Source: Streptomyces venezuelae ATCC 10712
GTDB lineage: Bacteria; Actinomycetota; Actinomycetes; Streptomycetales; Streptomycetaceae
Length of the DNA: 64,000 nt
Reading direction: 5' to 3'
Assembly (NCBI RefSeq): GCF_008639165.1
Contig: NZ_CP029197.1
Location: forward strand, 8,159,506 to 8,223,505
Under the pieces are notes generated by a model. That model saw only the letters and a list, made by a program, of their open reading frames with translations. It was not told where the DNA came from and ran no database searches. The translations under genes and the position numbers were made by a program. Positions 52,201 through 60,369 of this stretch are shown piece by piece. The first letter of the stretch is position 1, and the number at the start of each line of letters is the position of its first letter.

Positions 52201-53521
52201 AGAAGGCGTCCAGCAGCCGCATGAAGCGTGCGCGGTGCCCGGCGAGGTCGGTCGCGGTGTACAGCGCGGAGGCGGCGTTGAAGTCGACGCAGAGGCCGGT
52301 CCCGTCGGACCGGTCGTACGCCATGACGGCCAGGTCGTCGACGACTCCGGTGGACAGGTTGTGCGCGGTGACGGGACGGGAGGCGAACGTGAAGTCGTAG
52401 CCGAACGGCATGATGTTGACCTGCGGACCGATGAAGTCCCGACCGTCTTCCGGCAGCCGCAGGTCACGGACGAGATCGACGCAGCGGTAACGCTGGTGGC
52501 GCAGCGCCAGCCGCGTTTCGCGGGAGACCTGGCGCAGCAGATCGCGGACGCGCATGTCGGCTGACGCGCGCAGCCGCACGGGCACGACGTTGGCGAGCAT
52601 GCCGGGCAGGCCGCGCAGTTCGGCGTCTGTGCGGGCGGAGACGGGCAGTCCGATGACGACGTCGCTCTGGCCGGTGAGCCGGTACGTATACGCGGCCGTG
52701 GCCGCCAGCAGCATGACGGACCAGTGCACCCCCGCGGCCCTGGCAGCCCCGCGCAGCCGCGCCGACTCCTCCTCGGTCATGTGCACGATGTCCCGCAGCA
52801 CGGAGGACGCGACAGCGGCCTGGCGAGGCCCGCCGAGTCGAGCCGGCTCGGGGCAGTCCGCCAATCGCTCGGCCCAGTAGGCGCGGTCGGCGGCTCGTTC
52901 CGGTGACGCCTGGTAAGCCGCGTCGCGCTCGAGCAACAACCGGAGCGATCCGAAGGACGGCTCCGGCGCCGTGACTCCGTCAACCATCGCCGAATACAGT
53001 TCGGCAATCCGCCGCATCACCAAAGCGCCTCCTGCGGCGTCGATGGCGATGTGATGGTAGCTGTGGTAAAGCGCAGACTTATTCGCCCCCAAACGAAAGA
53101 GAGCAAAGGAAAAAAGCGGCCCCTTTTCAAGATTTACGGGCTGCCGCAGCTCACCCCGCATCCACCTTTCCGCGACCTGACGCGGATCCGATTCCCGACT
53201 GACATCCAATACAGGGAATTCCCACCCCCGGACGGCGTCGAGCACTTGCCAAGGCCCTCCGGCGTCCGCCCCGAACCGCACATTGAGCGGCTCGGCTTCC
53301 GCCACCGCCGCACGAACTGCAGCCTCGATCAACGGCGCCTGCACCGGCCCATCGATCTCGACATACTCGGCGATACGGTGGGCCACGTCGTGCCCGTATC
53401 TGACGTGGCTGAACCAGATCTCGCGCTGACTCGACGACAGCGGCAGCCGGACGCCGCTACCGGACGGGGGAAGATGGTCAGATCGCAAGCTGTCCCTCAG
53501 AGGTGATGGCTCAAAAAGCAT
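49262..53521 (-). CDS. Single-module NRPS, C-A-T-TE, predicted to activate serine
   Basis: About 1419 aa. The condensation domain (about 25-450) has HHIAIDAAG, with Ala where HHxxxDG has Gly. The adenylation domain (about 465-990) shows YLIYTSGSTGQPKGV, LYGPTEAAVDV, YRTGDRARW and NGKLNRKAL. The specificity residues read Asp, Val, Trp (FDVSVW), His (TTVHFVPS), Phe, Ser (HVFSSGE), Leu, Val, Asp, Lys, identical to the EntF serine code. A carrier domain (FFQLGGHSLLAIRL) and a thioesterase (GWSFGG, VLDAYPDN, HHFQLLHPG) follow. The architecture equals EntF, which builds a tri-serine lactone in catecholate siderophores, but no dihydroxybenzoate, MbtH or transport genes are in view. ATG 53575 is an alternative start. 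Confidence 0.9.
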   Translation of the reverse strand: MLFEPSPLRDSLRSDHLPPSGSGVRLPLSSSQREIWFSHVRYGHDVAHRIAEYVEIDGPVQAPLIEAAVRAAVAEAEPLNVRFGADAGGPWQVLDAVRGWEFPVLDVSRESDPRQVAERWMRGELRQPVNLEKGPLFSFALFRLGANKSALYHSYHHIAIDAAGGALVMRRIAELYSAMVDGVTAPEPSFGSLRLLLERDAAYQASPERAADRAYWAERLADCPEPARLGGPRQAAVASSVLRDIVHMTEEESARLRGAARAAGVHWSVMLLAATAAYTYRLTGQSDVVIGLPVSARTDAELRGLPGMLANVVPVRLRASADMRVRDLLRQVSRETRLALRHQRYRCVDLVRDLRLPEDGRDFIGPQVNIMPFGYDFTFASRPVTAHNLSTGVVDDLAVMAYDRSDGTGLCVDFNAASALYTATDLAGHRARFMRLLDAFCDGSSAEHTVGGADMLSAEDARRVLVEWNDTAHEVPDLTLTELLTAQAERTPDRLAVIEDDGGRHMTYAELHASAHRLSRLLASRGAAPGQCVAVALPRSPDLMVALLAVLITGAAYLPLDPEQPEQRLARMVSDAAPTLLVTRSDVSAVSALAGTDEVPRLLLDGREVTGFCPSGPPVGSPVGSPETRAGHGTGPGLGDPAYLIYTSGSTGQPKGVLVPHRAIVNRLLWMQDTYRLTDRDRVLQKTSIGFDVSVWELFWPLISGAALVLARPGGHRDPDYLAHAIRRQGVTTVHFVPSVLDAFLAGPDAGRCDGLRHVFSSGETLARATAERFHTLLPQAALHNLYGPTEAAVDVTHHQCVPGASGPVPIGRPVWNTRLYVLDAALQPCAPGMPGELYLAGVQLASGYHGRPDLTADRFPADPFGHLFGAPGSRMYRTGDRARWLPDGSVEYLGRTDDQVKLHGVRIELGEVESALRALPGIAQAAASVVDEQLVGFVTESETGGSVHLAEARRRLTLALPGPMVPSDLVVVPTLPLQANGKLNRKALPALRPRPATAGPRPPRDAGEGQLAALFDEVLGTDGVSADADFFQLGGHSLLAIRLMARIREVFGTELPIRTLFEAPTVAQLAKQLQNPVSPRVPARRGRPDGSADPLVPRPASSLERGREWEREPAQLAPLLPLRAHGSTPPLFCVHPGSGLAGGYAGLLRHLGPARPVHALQALGLGAPSEPLPASVEEMAADYVRRIRAVRPSGPYHLLGWSFGGLVAHAMATRLQSEGEQVGVLAVLDAYPDNRRVLSLQTALSERQWLRLLLDDVDHIEGIEGVEGVDGRLGLGVGERPRLGITSLAEQVGAARSAGTDTLRAALRPAGLSDQLLRDPATSTLLNVARNNLNLLSRFTPGIFRGDLFLFTADEAVPGLPADPAHTPGEWQRHVAGSVHVSGVAAHHFQLLHPGPLAQIGPPLAKALGDAEQRSGSG

Positions 53522-54047
53522 ATTTTCGCAAACCTGTACGGATGCGGCACGCGGCCACTGCGGCCCAAACACCATAACGAAACGGACCCCACCAAGGGTG
53601 CGCCCAAAAGGCCCCGCAGCCTGCTCCGGCGCGATAAAATGCCGATCTGTCCGACGTCAATGCTCGTAGCAATACGCACTGACACTCGAAGTCCGACTCT
53701 GACAACAACGTCGGTGCTCCACGCCCCCTGCCCACCGCCTGAGCTGCGGCCTGCGAGTTCCCTGCGGAGCGAGGCCCTGAGCTTGCGGCCCCGACGGTCA
53801 CCGACGAGTTCCGTACCGAGGAGCCTTTTCACCCACACCACCGCCCCCGAGCTCGCCACTGCGAGCCTCGCCACCCCCGCTGACATGGCTGGGTTCAGTC
53901 GTATCGGCATGGCCGATCGAGGTACCCAAGCCGGAACTGTCCCCCCTGCAAGCTGTACAGCTGGAGACTGGCGGCATCTGAATCAGCGCAGGCGCAGCGC
54001 GCACGCTGCATGCGTTCGGCCTGCTTTCTCCAGGAAGGGTTCACCGG
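53522..54047. other. Intergenic region upstream of the NRPS and DUF6042-like genes
   Basis: About 520 nt without a credible gene. Open frames on both strands are Arg/Ser/Pro-rich with no family resemblance. Promoters for the divergent NRPS and hypothetical genes should be here. The NRPS end is less GC-rich (AAAAAGCATATTTTCG). Confidence 0.45.
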
Positions 54048-54836
54048 ATGACTGACAACACGCCCGTGCCCGGACCGCGCCGTGACATGGCGATGCACAA
54101 CGACTGGTGGGAGTCGGGCTGGGAGCACGTCCTGCCCCGCCAGGGCTTCCCGCTGACCATGTTGATCTCTACGGCGTGCCAGCCCGGTTTCACCGGCTCC
54201 TTGGACGACCTTCTGCAAGAGAGCTTCGACGGGCACTGGAACATGATCGGCGGCGACCTCGACGGTGCGCTCACCTTCTCGTGGCCGGATGAGGAATGGG
54301 ACTACGAGGCCGCGCCGGAGGGCCGCGAGGCATGCGAGGCGGCCCACTGGGAGCAGTTCAGCGCCCTGCTGACGACCGCAGGCTTCCCGGTGCCCAAGAG
54401 CGTGCGGGACCTGTCCGAGCTGTACCTGACGTGGGGCCTGGCAAGCCGCGAAGAGACGCCGGATGGCACCCGATGGTCCATGCCCGCTGCGCTGCCGCTG
54501 CCCGGCGAACTGCTGTCCCTGGACCCAGAACTCACCGCGCGCCTCGATGGGATGCGTACCGGCCCGCTCCTCGACGCCCTCATCGACCACCTGGTCGGCG
54601 ATCTGGGTGAACCGGCAGAGACCCTGACCTCTCTGGACCGACTGGCGGCAGCCACCGGCCAGGACGTCGACGACGTCCGGCTCGCTCTCGCGGAACTCGT
54701 GAGCTCCGGCGACGCCCGTGTCCAGCGCGGCGAAGAGCCGGCCGACGCGGCGCGCCTGGCGGCCCACCGCCGCTTCCGCCTGGTCATGGACTGGCAGCAC
54801 TACCACGAGAACCGCATCCAAGTGACCCGCGGATGA
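54048..54836 (+). CDS. DUF6042-like hypothetical protein
   Basis: A 262-aa acidic soluble protein rich in Trp in its first half (MHNDWWESGWEHVLPRQGFPLTMLIS; LTFSWPDEEWDYE). The C-terminal part (SLDRLAAATGQDVDDVRLALAELVSSGDARVQRG) looks like a winged-helix. This matches my memory of streptomycete DUF6042 proteins; function unknown. It overlaps the downstream kinase gene by 4 nt (ATGA), so the two are translated together, hinting at a shared pathway. Confidence 0.62.
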   Translation: MTDNTPVPGPRRDMAMHNDWWESGWEHVLPRQGFPLTMLISTACQPGFTGSLDDLLQESFDGHWNMIGGDLDGALTFSWPDEEWDYEAAPEGREACEAAHWEQFSALLTTAGFPVPKSVRDLSELYLTWGLASREETPDGTRWSMPAALPLPGELLSLDPELTARLDGMRTGPLLDALIDHLVGDLGEPAETLTSLDRLAAATGQDVDDVRLALAELVSSGDARVQRGEEPADAARLAAHRRFRLVMDWQHYHENRIQVTRG

Positions 54837-55396
54837 CCAAGGCCGCGCACGGCACCGTGGGGACCAGCGATACCCGCCTGATCGTCCTCCGCGGCAACAG
54901 CGCCTCGGGCAAGTCCTCCGTCGCGGCCGGCCTGCGCGAGAAGTTCGGCCGCAACCTCGCCATCGTCGCCCAGGACAACCTGCGCCGCATCGTGCTGCGC
55001 GAACGCGACCGGCCCGGCGGCGCCAACATCGGCCTGATCGACCTCACCGCCCGCTACGCCCTGGACAACGGCTTCCACGTCGTTGTCGAAGGCATTCTGT
55101 ACGCCGACCGCTACGCCACGATGCTCCAGGACCTGGTGCGCGCCCACCAGGGCGTCACACGGTGCTACTACCTCGACGTGCCCTTCGAGGAGACAGTGCT
55201 CCAGCACGCGACGAAACCAGACGCCGAATACCTGACGCACGTCAACGAGGGCCACCTACGCAACTGGTACCGAGAGAAGGACCTGCTCCCCAACGGCTTG
55301 GAGACCGTCATCGACGTGGCCAGCACCCTGGACGACACGGTCCAGCAGATCCTCGCCGAGAGCGGCCTGGACGGCATTCTCCCGATCGACCGCTGA
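54833..55396 (+). CDS. P-loop kinase (zeta-toxin/AAA_33-like)
   Basis: A 187-aa ATP-binding kinase. Walker A: LRGNSASGKSSVAAGLREKF (about 19-38). It continues with IVAQDNLRRIVLRERD, FHVVVEGILYADRYATML and YYLDVPFEETVLQHATKP, the order seen in zeta-toxin-like and related small-molecule kinases that occur widely in Streptomyces. No antitoxin partner of the epsilon type is present; the coupled upstream gene is unrelated to epsilon. Substrate unknown. Confidence 0.82.
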   Translation: MTKAAHGTVGTSDTRLIVLRGNSASGKSSVAAGLREKFGRNLAIVAQDNLRRIVLRERDRPGGANIGLIDLTARYALDNGFHVVVEGILYADRYATMLQDLVRAHQGVTRCYYLDVPFEETVLQHATKPDAEYLTHVNEGHLRNWYREKDLLPNGLETVIDVASTLDDTVQQILAESGLDGILPIDR

Positions 55397-55547
55397 GGGG
55401 CGCCACCGCAGGGACGACCGTCATCACGGCACCGACGACGGCACGCCCCACGCGACCCAGGGGGCAACGGCGCGGAGAACGGACCGCAGCGTATCCCGAG
55501 GGGGCGAGTGGCGACGTCACCTCCGCTCCGATGCCCAGATAGATCAG

Positions 55548-55706
55548 GTGCACTCGCGGATGCGCCACGCCGAATGCCCGACCTGCAAGGCAGCCGCAGG
55601 GCGGCCCTGCCACACCGCAGGCGACCGCCCGACCACCGAACACCGCGCCCGCCGCGACGCCGGACGAGGAGGCCATGGCCCACATCGTGTGACGGATTCC
55701 CCATAA
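55548..55706 (+). CDS. Small zinc-finger-like protein (phage Zn-binding type)
   Basis: A 52-aa frame from GTG 55548 (or ATG 55560) contains AECPTCKAAAGRPCHTAGDRPT followed by EHRARRD. The CxxC...PCHT pattern resembles the small zinc-binding domain common at the ends of actinophage and actinobacterial DNA-binding proteins. It has no clear ribosome-binding site, so it may be a remnant of a larger gene. It accounts for part of the 342-nt gap between neighbours. Confidence 0.4.
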   Translation: MHSRMRHAECPTCKAAAGRPCHTAGDRPTTEHRARRDAGRGGHGPHRVTDSP

Positions 55707-55738
55707 CCTTCGTCAAGCGGCCGGGATTGCCTACTGGG

Positions 55739-56110
55739 TCACGCCAAGGGCACGCCGGAATCTAACGCGACGACGTCCTCCCCGATCCCGACTACCTCCA
55801 GGAAGGTGTCCAGGGCCTTGTCGGCTTGCTCGTGCGGTTGGGTGAGCCAGACAAACGAGAGGCCGAGTGGATTGCCGTCGTGCTTGCTGATCGCGAAGCT
55901 GAACCCATCCAACCGGAACAGAACGACATCGAGATCGTCCAACCCGTCCCACGACCGCTCCACGTGCAGAAGTAGCCGCTGGGCCCCAGGCCGTACTGGC
56001 AGCGACAGCGCTCCGCCATCTGAAACAGCGCAGCGGAGGGCTCCCAGGCGCTGTTCTGGTGGGCGGGATTCTTGCCGGTGGAGTAGGGCGGTTGTGTAGC
56101 CGGCTGTCAA
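55739..56110 (-). CDS. Hypothetical protein
   Basis: A 123-aa soluble protein with a mixed alpha/beta pattern (DDLDVVLFRLDGFSFAISKHDGNPLGLSFVWL, ALDTFLEVVGIGEDVVALDS). No family recognised. Composition and codon use are ordinary for the genome in this frame and poor in the others, which supports coding. The first 30 residues are less convincing and the true start may be internal (for example near GALSLPV). Confidence 0.5.
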   Translation of the reverse strand: MTAGYTTALLHRQESRPPEQRLGALRCAVSDGGALSLPVRPGAQRLLLHVERSWDGLDDLDVVLFRLDGFSFAISKHDGNPLGLSFVWLTQPHEQADKALDTFLEVVGIGEDVVALDSGVPLA

Positions 56111-56295
56111 TAGGGCTCAGGTCCCGCGACCTGGACATCTGTCACGGCAGTTCCTCCCCATGGCCCAGCCGACTGGCGATCAACCTGCCTGCACCTGGGC
56201 GGGTTGCGTCTTGTGACTCTGGTCAGGCCTGGTTGTGGTGGCTGAGGTGTGTCTGGCGGTGCCTCACCCCGCGGTCCGTCAGGTTGGATAGCACC

Positions 56296-56628
56296 GTGGC
56301 AAGACGACCCAAGACGAAGAAGAAGCGGCCCCCCTTCGGTATACCGAAGGAGATCATCCTGCTGACTGGGCAAGACGTGTGGCCCTACACGTTCATCGCC
56401 GACGACGCGGGTCGCGGATGCGGCAAGGTCCCCGTGCCCGCCGACGCAACCCTTGAGGAGGTACAGACGGCGATCTTCACGCAGCTTGCGGATCTCACCC
56501 GCATATTCCACGGCGTTGAGATCGAGGTTGAGTGGTCCTCCCTGACGTCGGATTCGTGGGTAGGCCACATCAGGCGGGTCACTGTGGAAGACCAGGCTCC
56601 GCCTGACGCGGTACCTGAAGCCGGCTGA
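56296..56628 (+). CDS. Hypothetical protein with Lys-rich N-terminus
   Basis: A 110-aa protein from GTG 56296 (VARRPKTKKKRPPFGIPKEI). After the basic head, ILLTGQDVWPYTFIADDAG and LADLTRIFHGVEIEVEW suggest an alpha/beta domain. Not recognised. The start is taken at GTG because the longer upstream frame is Cys/Trp/Arg-rich and not protein-like; the ribosome-binding site is weak (AGGTTGGA about 11 nt away). Confidence 0.45.
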   Translation: MARRPKTKKKRPPFGIPKEIILLTGQDVWPYTFIADDAGRGCGKVPVPADATLEEVQTAIFTQLADLTRIFHGVEIEVEWSSLTSDSWVGHIRRVTVEDQAPPDAVPEAG

Positions 56629-56699
56629 CCACGAATCGGCTCACCGCACATGTCGCTGGGTTCTGAAACACCTGGGTTCTTGCTTCATGACCATGGTTG

Positions 56700-57330
56700 T
56701 GCTGTGCACGACGAGGGCGCCCGGGTGCTCTGTACGCGGCGATCTGTCGTGACGCTAAGGCGGGCCTGTCGCTGCGTGCGGTCACGCAGAAGTACGGCGT
56801 TGACTACGAGACCGTGCAGAGGGCACCGGTGTCGGTGCTCCGGGAACCGCGGAAGAAGATGCAGCCACGGGATACACGGCTGGACTCCTACCAGCCGTTG
56901 ATCGACGCGATCCTTGAGGCGGACCTGACCGCACCGCGGAAGCAGCGCCACACGGCCAAGAGGATCTACGACCGGGTGCTGGACGAGCACAATGCCGTCG
57001 ACATCTACCACCAGGTGGTCCGCGGATACATCGCCGACCGCCGCAAGGAGATCTGACTGCAGGCCGGTAAGGGAGTCGTGGACGCGTTCGTCCCTCAGAC
57101 TCACAAGCTCGGGGCTGAGGCCGAGGTCGACTTCGGGGACGCCATGGTCAGGCTGGCCGGCGAGCTGGTGACTTGCTACTTGTTTGTGTTTCGGATGTCG
57201 TACTCGGGCAAAGCCGTCCACCGCGTCTTCGCCTTGGCGGGTCAGAGAGGCGTTCTGCGAGGGCCACGTCCACGCTCTCAACGTGCTGGGCGAGGTGCCG
57301 ACCGGGAAGGTCTGCTACGACGGCTCCGGG
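56700..57330 (+). pseudogene. IS21-type istA, N-terminal part (broken)
   Basis: IstA-like sequence: a helix-turn-helix (AAICRDAKAGLSLRAVTQKYGVDYETVQRA), a linker with LDSYQPLIDAILEADLTAPRKQRHTAKRIYDR, an in-frame TGA at 57054-57056, then VDAFVPQTHKLGAEAEVDFGDAMVRLAGELVTCYLFVFRMSYSGKAVHRVF. A frameshift follows, and REAFCEGHVHALNVLGEVPTGKVCYD continues in another frame to about 57320. The catalytic remainder resumes only at 58640, after foreign DNA. Confidence 0.8.
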
Positions 57331-57780
57331 TCGTTAGCCCCGAGCTCGCCGAGGTCCTCTCCACGATCATTCGCCCGGCCCGCGACAAGAACGGTCGAGT
57401 CCCCCTCGGTCCCCGCCTACGACCACTACGAGCGCACCTGGCTGGCGCCTGCACCACTGCTGTTCCAGCGACACCGAGGCAAGGAGACCGGGTGATCAAC
57501 TCGGGCGCTGTCCGGAAGATACTCACCACCGCGCTCGCACACACCGGGCTAGCGAACTCCGTCCTCGACGGCCCGCTGCACTTCACGCCGCACGACTTCC
57601 GCCGACTGTTCATCACCGACTCCGTCCTTGGCGGCCTGCCCCGCACAGCGCCCAGGTCATCGCCATGTACCAGGACATCAACGTCCCTCGGCTACAAGGC
57701 GGTCTAACCCGACAAGGCCATCCAAGCCCAGCTGGCCAGCCTCGCCGGCGCAGAGGACAAACTGGCCAAATTTACAGGCG
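57330..57780 (+). pseudogene. Tyrosine recombinase C-terminal remnant
   Basis: Across two frames the C-terminal catalytic region of a phage-type integrase can be read: YDHYERTWLAPAPLLFQRHRGKE, VINSGAVRKILTTALAHTGL, LHFTPHDFRRLFITDSVLGGLP (the HxxR box), then after a frameshift IAMYQDIN-like sequence, LGYKAV, a stop, and DKAIQAQLASLAG. Earlier domains are absent. It sits inside the split istA, so it arrived with, or was left by, another mobile element. Confidence 0.68.
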
Positions 57781-57912
57781 GCGCGACCAACGGACCGCCG
57801 TCGATCTCGGCATCCCCACCCGCGACCAGCCTCCACAGCCCTGCCGCCTCAGTCATGACTGCCCACCATAATCAGGAGGAGCAGAGACGACGTAAGCTGC
57901 AACAATCAGCAC

Positions 57913-58362
57913 ATGATCAGCCAGGAGATCCTCTTCGACTGCCAGCGTCACGCTGATCGTGGCGTGATTGAAGTAGTCCCGTGCATCGACGGAACACCCC
58001 TTACCGAGTTGGTCGACCAGTTCGAGATGAATGCTGGAATGCAACCGGCCGGAAACGCCTACGGAGGTATCATTCCGCAGTTCTTCCGCTTCGGCCCCAT
58101 CGAAGACCATTTCCATGGACGATCCATCGGAGCGATGGGGTCGAAGACGCCCGTGCTCGGCTGTGAATGCGGTGAGTGGGGATGCTGGCCGCTAATGGCT
58201 GGCATCACTGTGACTCCTGACCACGTGACCTGGGACTCCTTCGAACAGCCCCACCGCAAGACACGCGACTACTCGGGATTCGGCCCGTTTCAGTTCGACC
58301 GCCTTCAATACGCTGACGCCGTGAAGGTCCTGACTGCAGCACTGGGCTCTGACGAGACGTGA
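57913..58362 (+). CDS. Hypothetical protein on inserted segment
   Basis: A 149-aa soluble protein. Notable are GGIIPQFFRFGPIEDHFHG and the Cys-rich VLGCECGEWGCWPLMAGITVTPDHVTWDSFEQPHR, which could bind metal. Base composition is less GC-rich than surrounding chromosomal genes, in line with recent acquisition. I recall similar short actinobacterial hypotheticals with the GCxCGxxGCWPL motif but no assigned function. It lies between the two halves of istA. Confidence 0.65.
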   Translation: MISQEILFDCQRHADRGVIEVVPCIDGTPLTELVDQFEMNAGMQPAGNAYGGIIPQFFRFGPIEDHFHGRSIGAMGSKTPVLGCECGEWGCWPLMAGITVTPDHVTWDSFEQPHRKTRDYSGFGPFQFDRLQYADAVKVLTAALGSDET

Positions 58363-58397
58363 GAACGTCTCACCGACTCATCACGGGAGGAGGCAGC

Positions 58398-58634
58398 ATG
58401 TTTGACCACGTCATCGGGCTAAGCCCCGAGGACGCCGCACGCTGGACCGATCTGGTCGACCAGTGTCGACCCGTCCTTGAGAGCGACGGAATGGAGGCTG
58501 TCCAGACCCTCCTGGCCGAGTGCGATATAGGCATCATTCAGGCGATCGTAATCACCCGGGCCCTACTGGGAAATGCAGAGACATCGCTTCGAGTCGCCAT
58601 TGACGTCGTGGCCACGAGCAAGGCTCGACATTAG
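58398..58634 (+). CDS. Small hypothetical protein on inserted segment
   Basis: A 78-aa acidic, helical protein (MFDHVIGLSPEDAARWTDL; LLAECDIGIIQAIVITRALLGNAETSLRVAIDVV). A strong GGGAGGAGG lies 5 nt upstream of ATG 58398, so it is probably expressed. It begins 35 nt after the previous gene and may form an operon with it. Its last codons run up to the point where istA sequence resumes, so the C-terminus may be a junction artefact. Confidence 0.58.
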   Translation: MFDHVIGLSPEDAARWTDLVDQCRPVLESDGMEAVQTLLAECDIGIIQAIVITRALLGNAETSLRVAIDVVATSKARH

Positions 58635-59130
58635 GTTCAGAGAATACGGAGTGGAAGCCGCCTACTGCCAGCCAGGCGTCCACGGCGCCCACGTAAAGGG
58701 CGGCGTCGAGGGCCAGATTGGCTGGTTACGCCCCACAGGCCTTGTTCCCGTCGCCGGCGTGGAAACGCTCGCCGAGCTCCACGCGAGGATCGACCGGTGG
58801 GACCAAGAGGACGACGCCCGCCGCCTCCGGTCCTGCCCCCGCACCATCGGCGAGTACTTCGCGATCGATCAGCCGCTGCTGGCGCCGCTGCCGGACGAGC
58901 CCGTCCGAGACCGGCCGGCTCTGGACTCCTCGGGTCGACCGCTACAGCCAGATCGGCGTGCGGATATACCGCTACTCGGTGCCGGTCCGGCTGATCGGCC
59001 GCACAGTCCGGGGCATGCCCCACGCCTCCGAGCTCGTGGTCTACGACGGCCGTTAGGAAGTCGCCCGGCACGTGCGGCTCATAGCCCGCAATGGCTCCCG
59101 CCTCGAACTCGATGACTTCCTGGCGCCCTG
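58635..59130 (+). pseudogene. IS21-type istA, C-terminal part (broken)
   Basis: Continuation of IstA: RFREYGVEAAYCQPGVHGAHVKGGVEGQIGWLRPTGLVPV, ARIDRWDQEDDARRLRSCPRTIGEYFAIDQPLL, a frameshift near 58905, then WTPRVDRYSQIGVRIYRYSVPVRLIGRT, HASELVVYDGR, a stop at 59053-59055, and EVARHVRLIARNGSRLELDDFLAP. Disrupted by one frameshift and at least one nonsense change. Confidence 0.8.
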
Positions 59131-59194
59131 ATCCGTAAGCAGGGCGCCCTGCCCGGCGCCACTAACGACCGGGGCCGCCGTCGCTCAGAGCGCC

Positions 59195-59774
59195 GTATCA
59201 AGGCCGCCGGTTTCCCCGGGACAAGTTGCTTCGCAATTTCGACTTCGGCGCCAACCCCAACATCGAAGCGGTTAGACCCTCGCCAATTGCGAATGGATCA
59301 AGAAGGGGCTGCCCCTCTGCCTCATCGGCGACTCCGGCACCGGCAAGTCGCACCTGCTGATCGCGCTCGGCACCGAGGTGCGATGGCCGGCTACCGGGCA
59401 AGTACGTTCTGGCGGCCACGAAGCTGGTCTACAAGTTCGTTGAGGCCGCCGGTGAGAAGCAGCTGACCAAGACCATCGCCTGCTACGGCCGAGTTGATCT
59501 TTTGTGCATTGATGGGCTCGGCTACATGGAATTCGACCGCCACAGCGCCGAACTCCTCTTCCAGGTCGTGGCCGAACGCGAGGAGAAGAACAGCGTGGCC
59601 ATCGCCCCCAACGAGTCGTCCGGCGGCTGGACCAAGACCTTCACTGACGCCCGGCTCTGCGCGGCCATCGTCGTCCGGCTCACGTTCAACGGCACCATCA
59701 TCGAGACCGGTACCGGCTGCTACCGCCTCGCCAGCACCCGAGCCCGAGCTGATGAGCCCGCCGAGGCCGGCTGA
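59195..59774 (+). pseudogene. IS21-type istB ATPase (broken)
   Basis: Remnant of the transposition helper ATPase. LPLCLIGDSGTGKSHLLIALG is its Walker A region. Frameshifts and stops follow through about 59500. Then MCIDGLGYMEFDRHSAELLFQVVAEREEKNSVAIAPNESSGGWTKTFTDARLCAAIVVRLTFNGTIIETGTGCYRL to the natural end at 59774. It follows the istA remnant in the standard istA-istB order. Confidence 0.8.
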
Positions 59775-59872
59775 CATCTGCCGCGGCCTGACTCGCCGGC
59801 CTGCTGTCCGGGCGGTCGGTGGGCCGGCCCGCGTTCATGGGCAATGCTGTCCTGTTGCGAGATTCGATCGGC

Positions 59873-60110
59873 TCAGTCTTGGCTGTCGTTATCGATCGGA
59901 CGCACGCGGCGCCGGGCCTCCTCCAGCCGAGCGTCATAGTCGGGGAAGAACAGCGCGGGCAGCATCTTGTTCAGGTGGCCGGCGATCCGATGAATCGGTG
60001 CCCATGCCGCCGGATCGTCGACCGTGTTGCTCAGATCGGTCATCTGCGACCGTACCAACTAGTCTGACAGTATCGCCGCTTCGTCGCGGTTGAGCTTGAT
60101 CGTGTCTCTG
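59873..60110 (-). pseudogene. Hypothetical protein gene with internal stop
   Basis: One minus-strand frame reads ARDTIKLNRDEAAILSD, a TAG stop, then LVRSQMTDLSNTVDDPAAWAPIHRIAGHLNKMLPALFFPDYDARLEEARRRV. The two parts fit together as one small acidic protein if the TAG was a Trp TGG. Translation could still start at ATG 60043 or TTG 60058 to give about 56-61 aa. Family unknown. Positions 59775-59872 and 60111-60369 show nothing else convincing. Confidence 0.35.
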
Positions 60111-60369
60111 GCTCTTCCAGCGCGGCCCCACCTCTTCGAGCAGGCGATTCAACGTTCGGCGACACAACCCACCGGTCACCAGCTCCGCGAGATCCACCAG
60201 CTCTCATCGGGGCCGGCCTTGTGCCGCCACTCTCCGGTTCTGGCTCAACTTCCGTGATTGGTGGTGACAACCCGTCACGACTGCTGGACGAGGGGAGCGT
60301 GGTGCTTGCCGGTGGTGGGTGCCATGATCGGCTGCGGCTGGCTGAAATAGGCAGGGATGGGGAGGGTGA

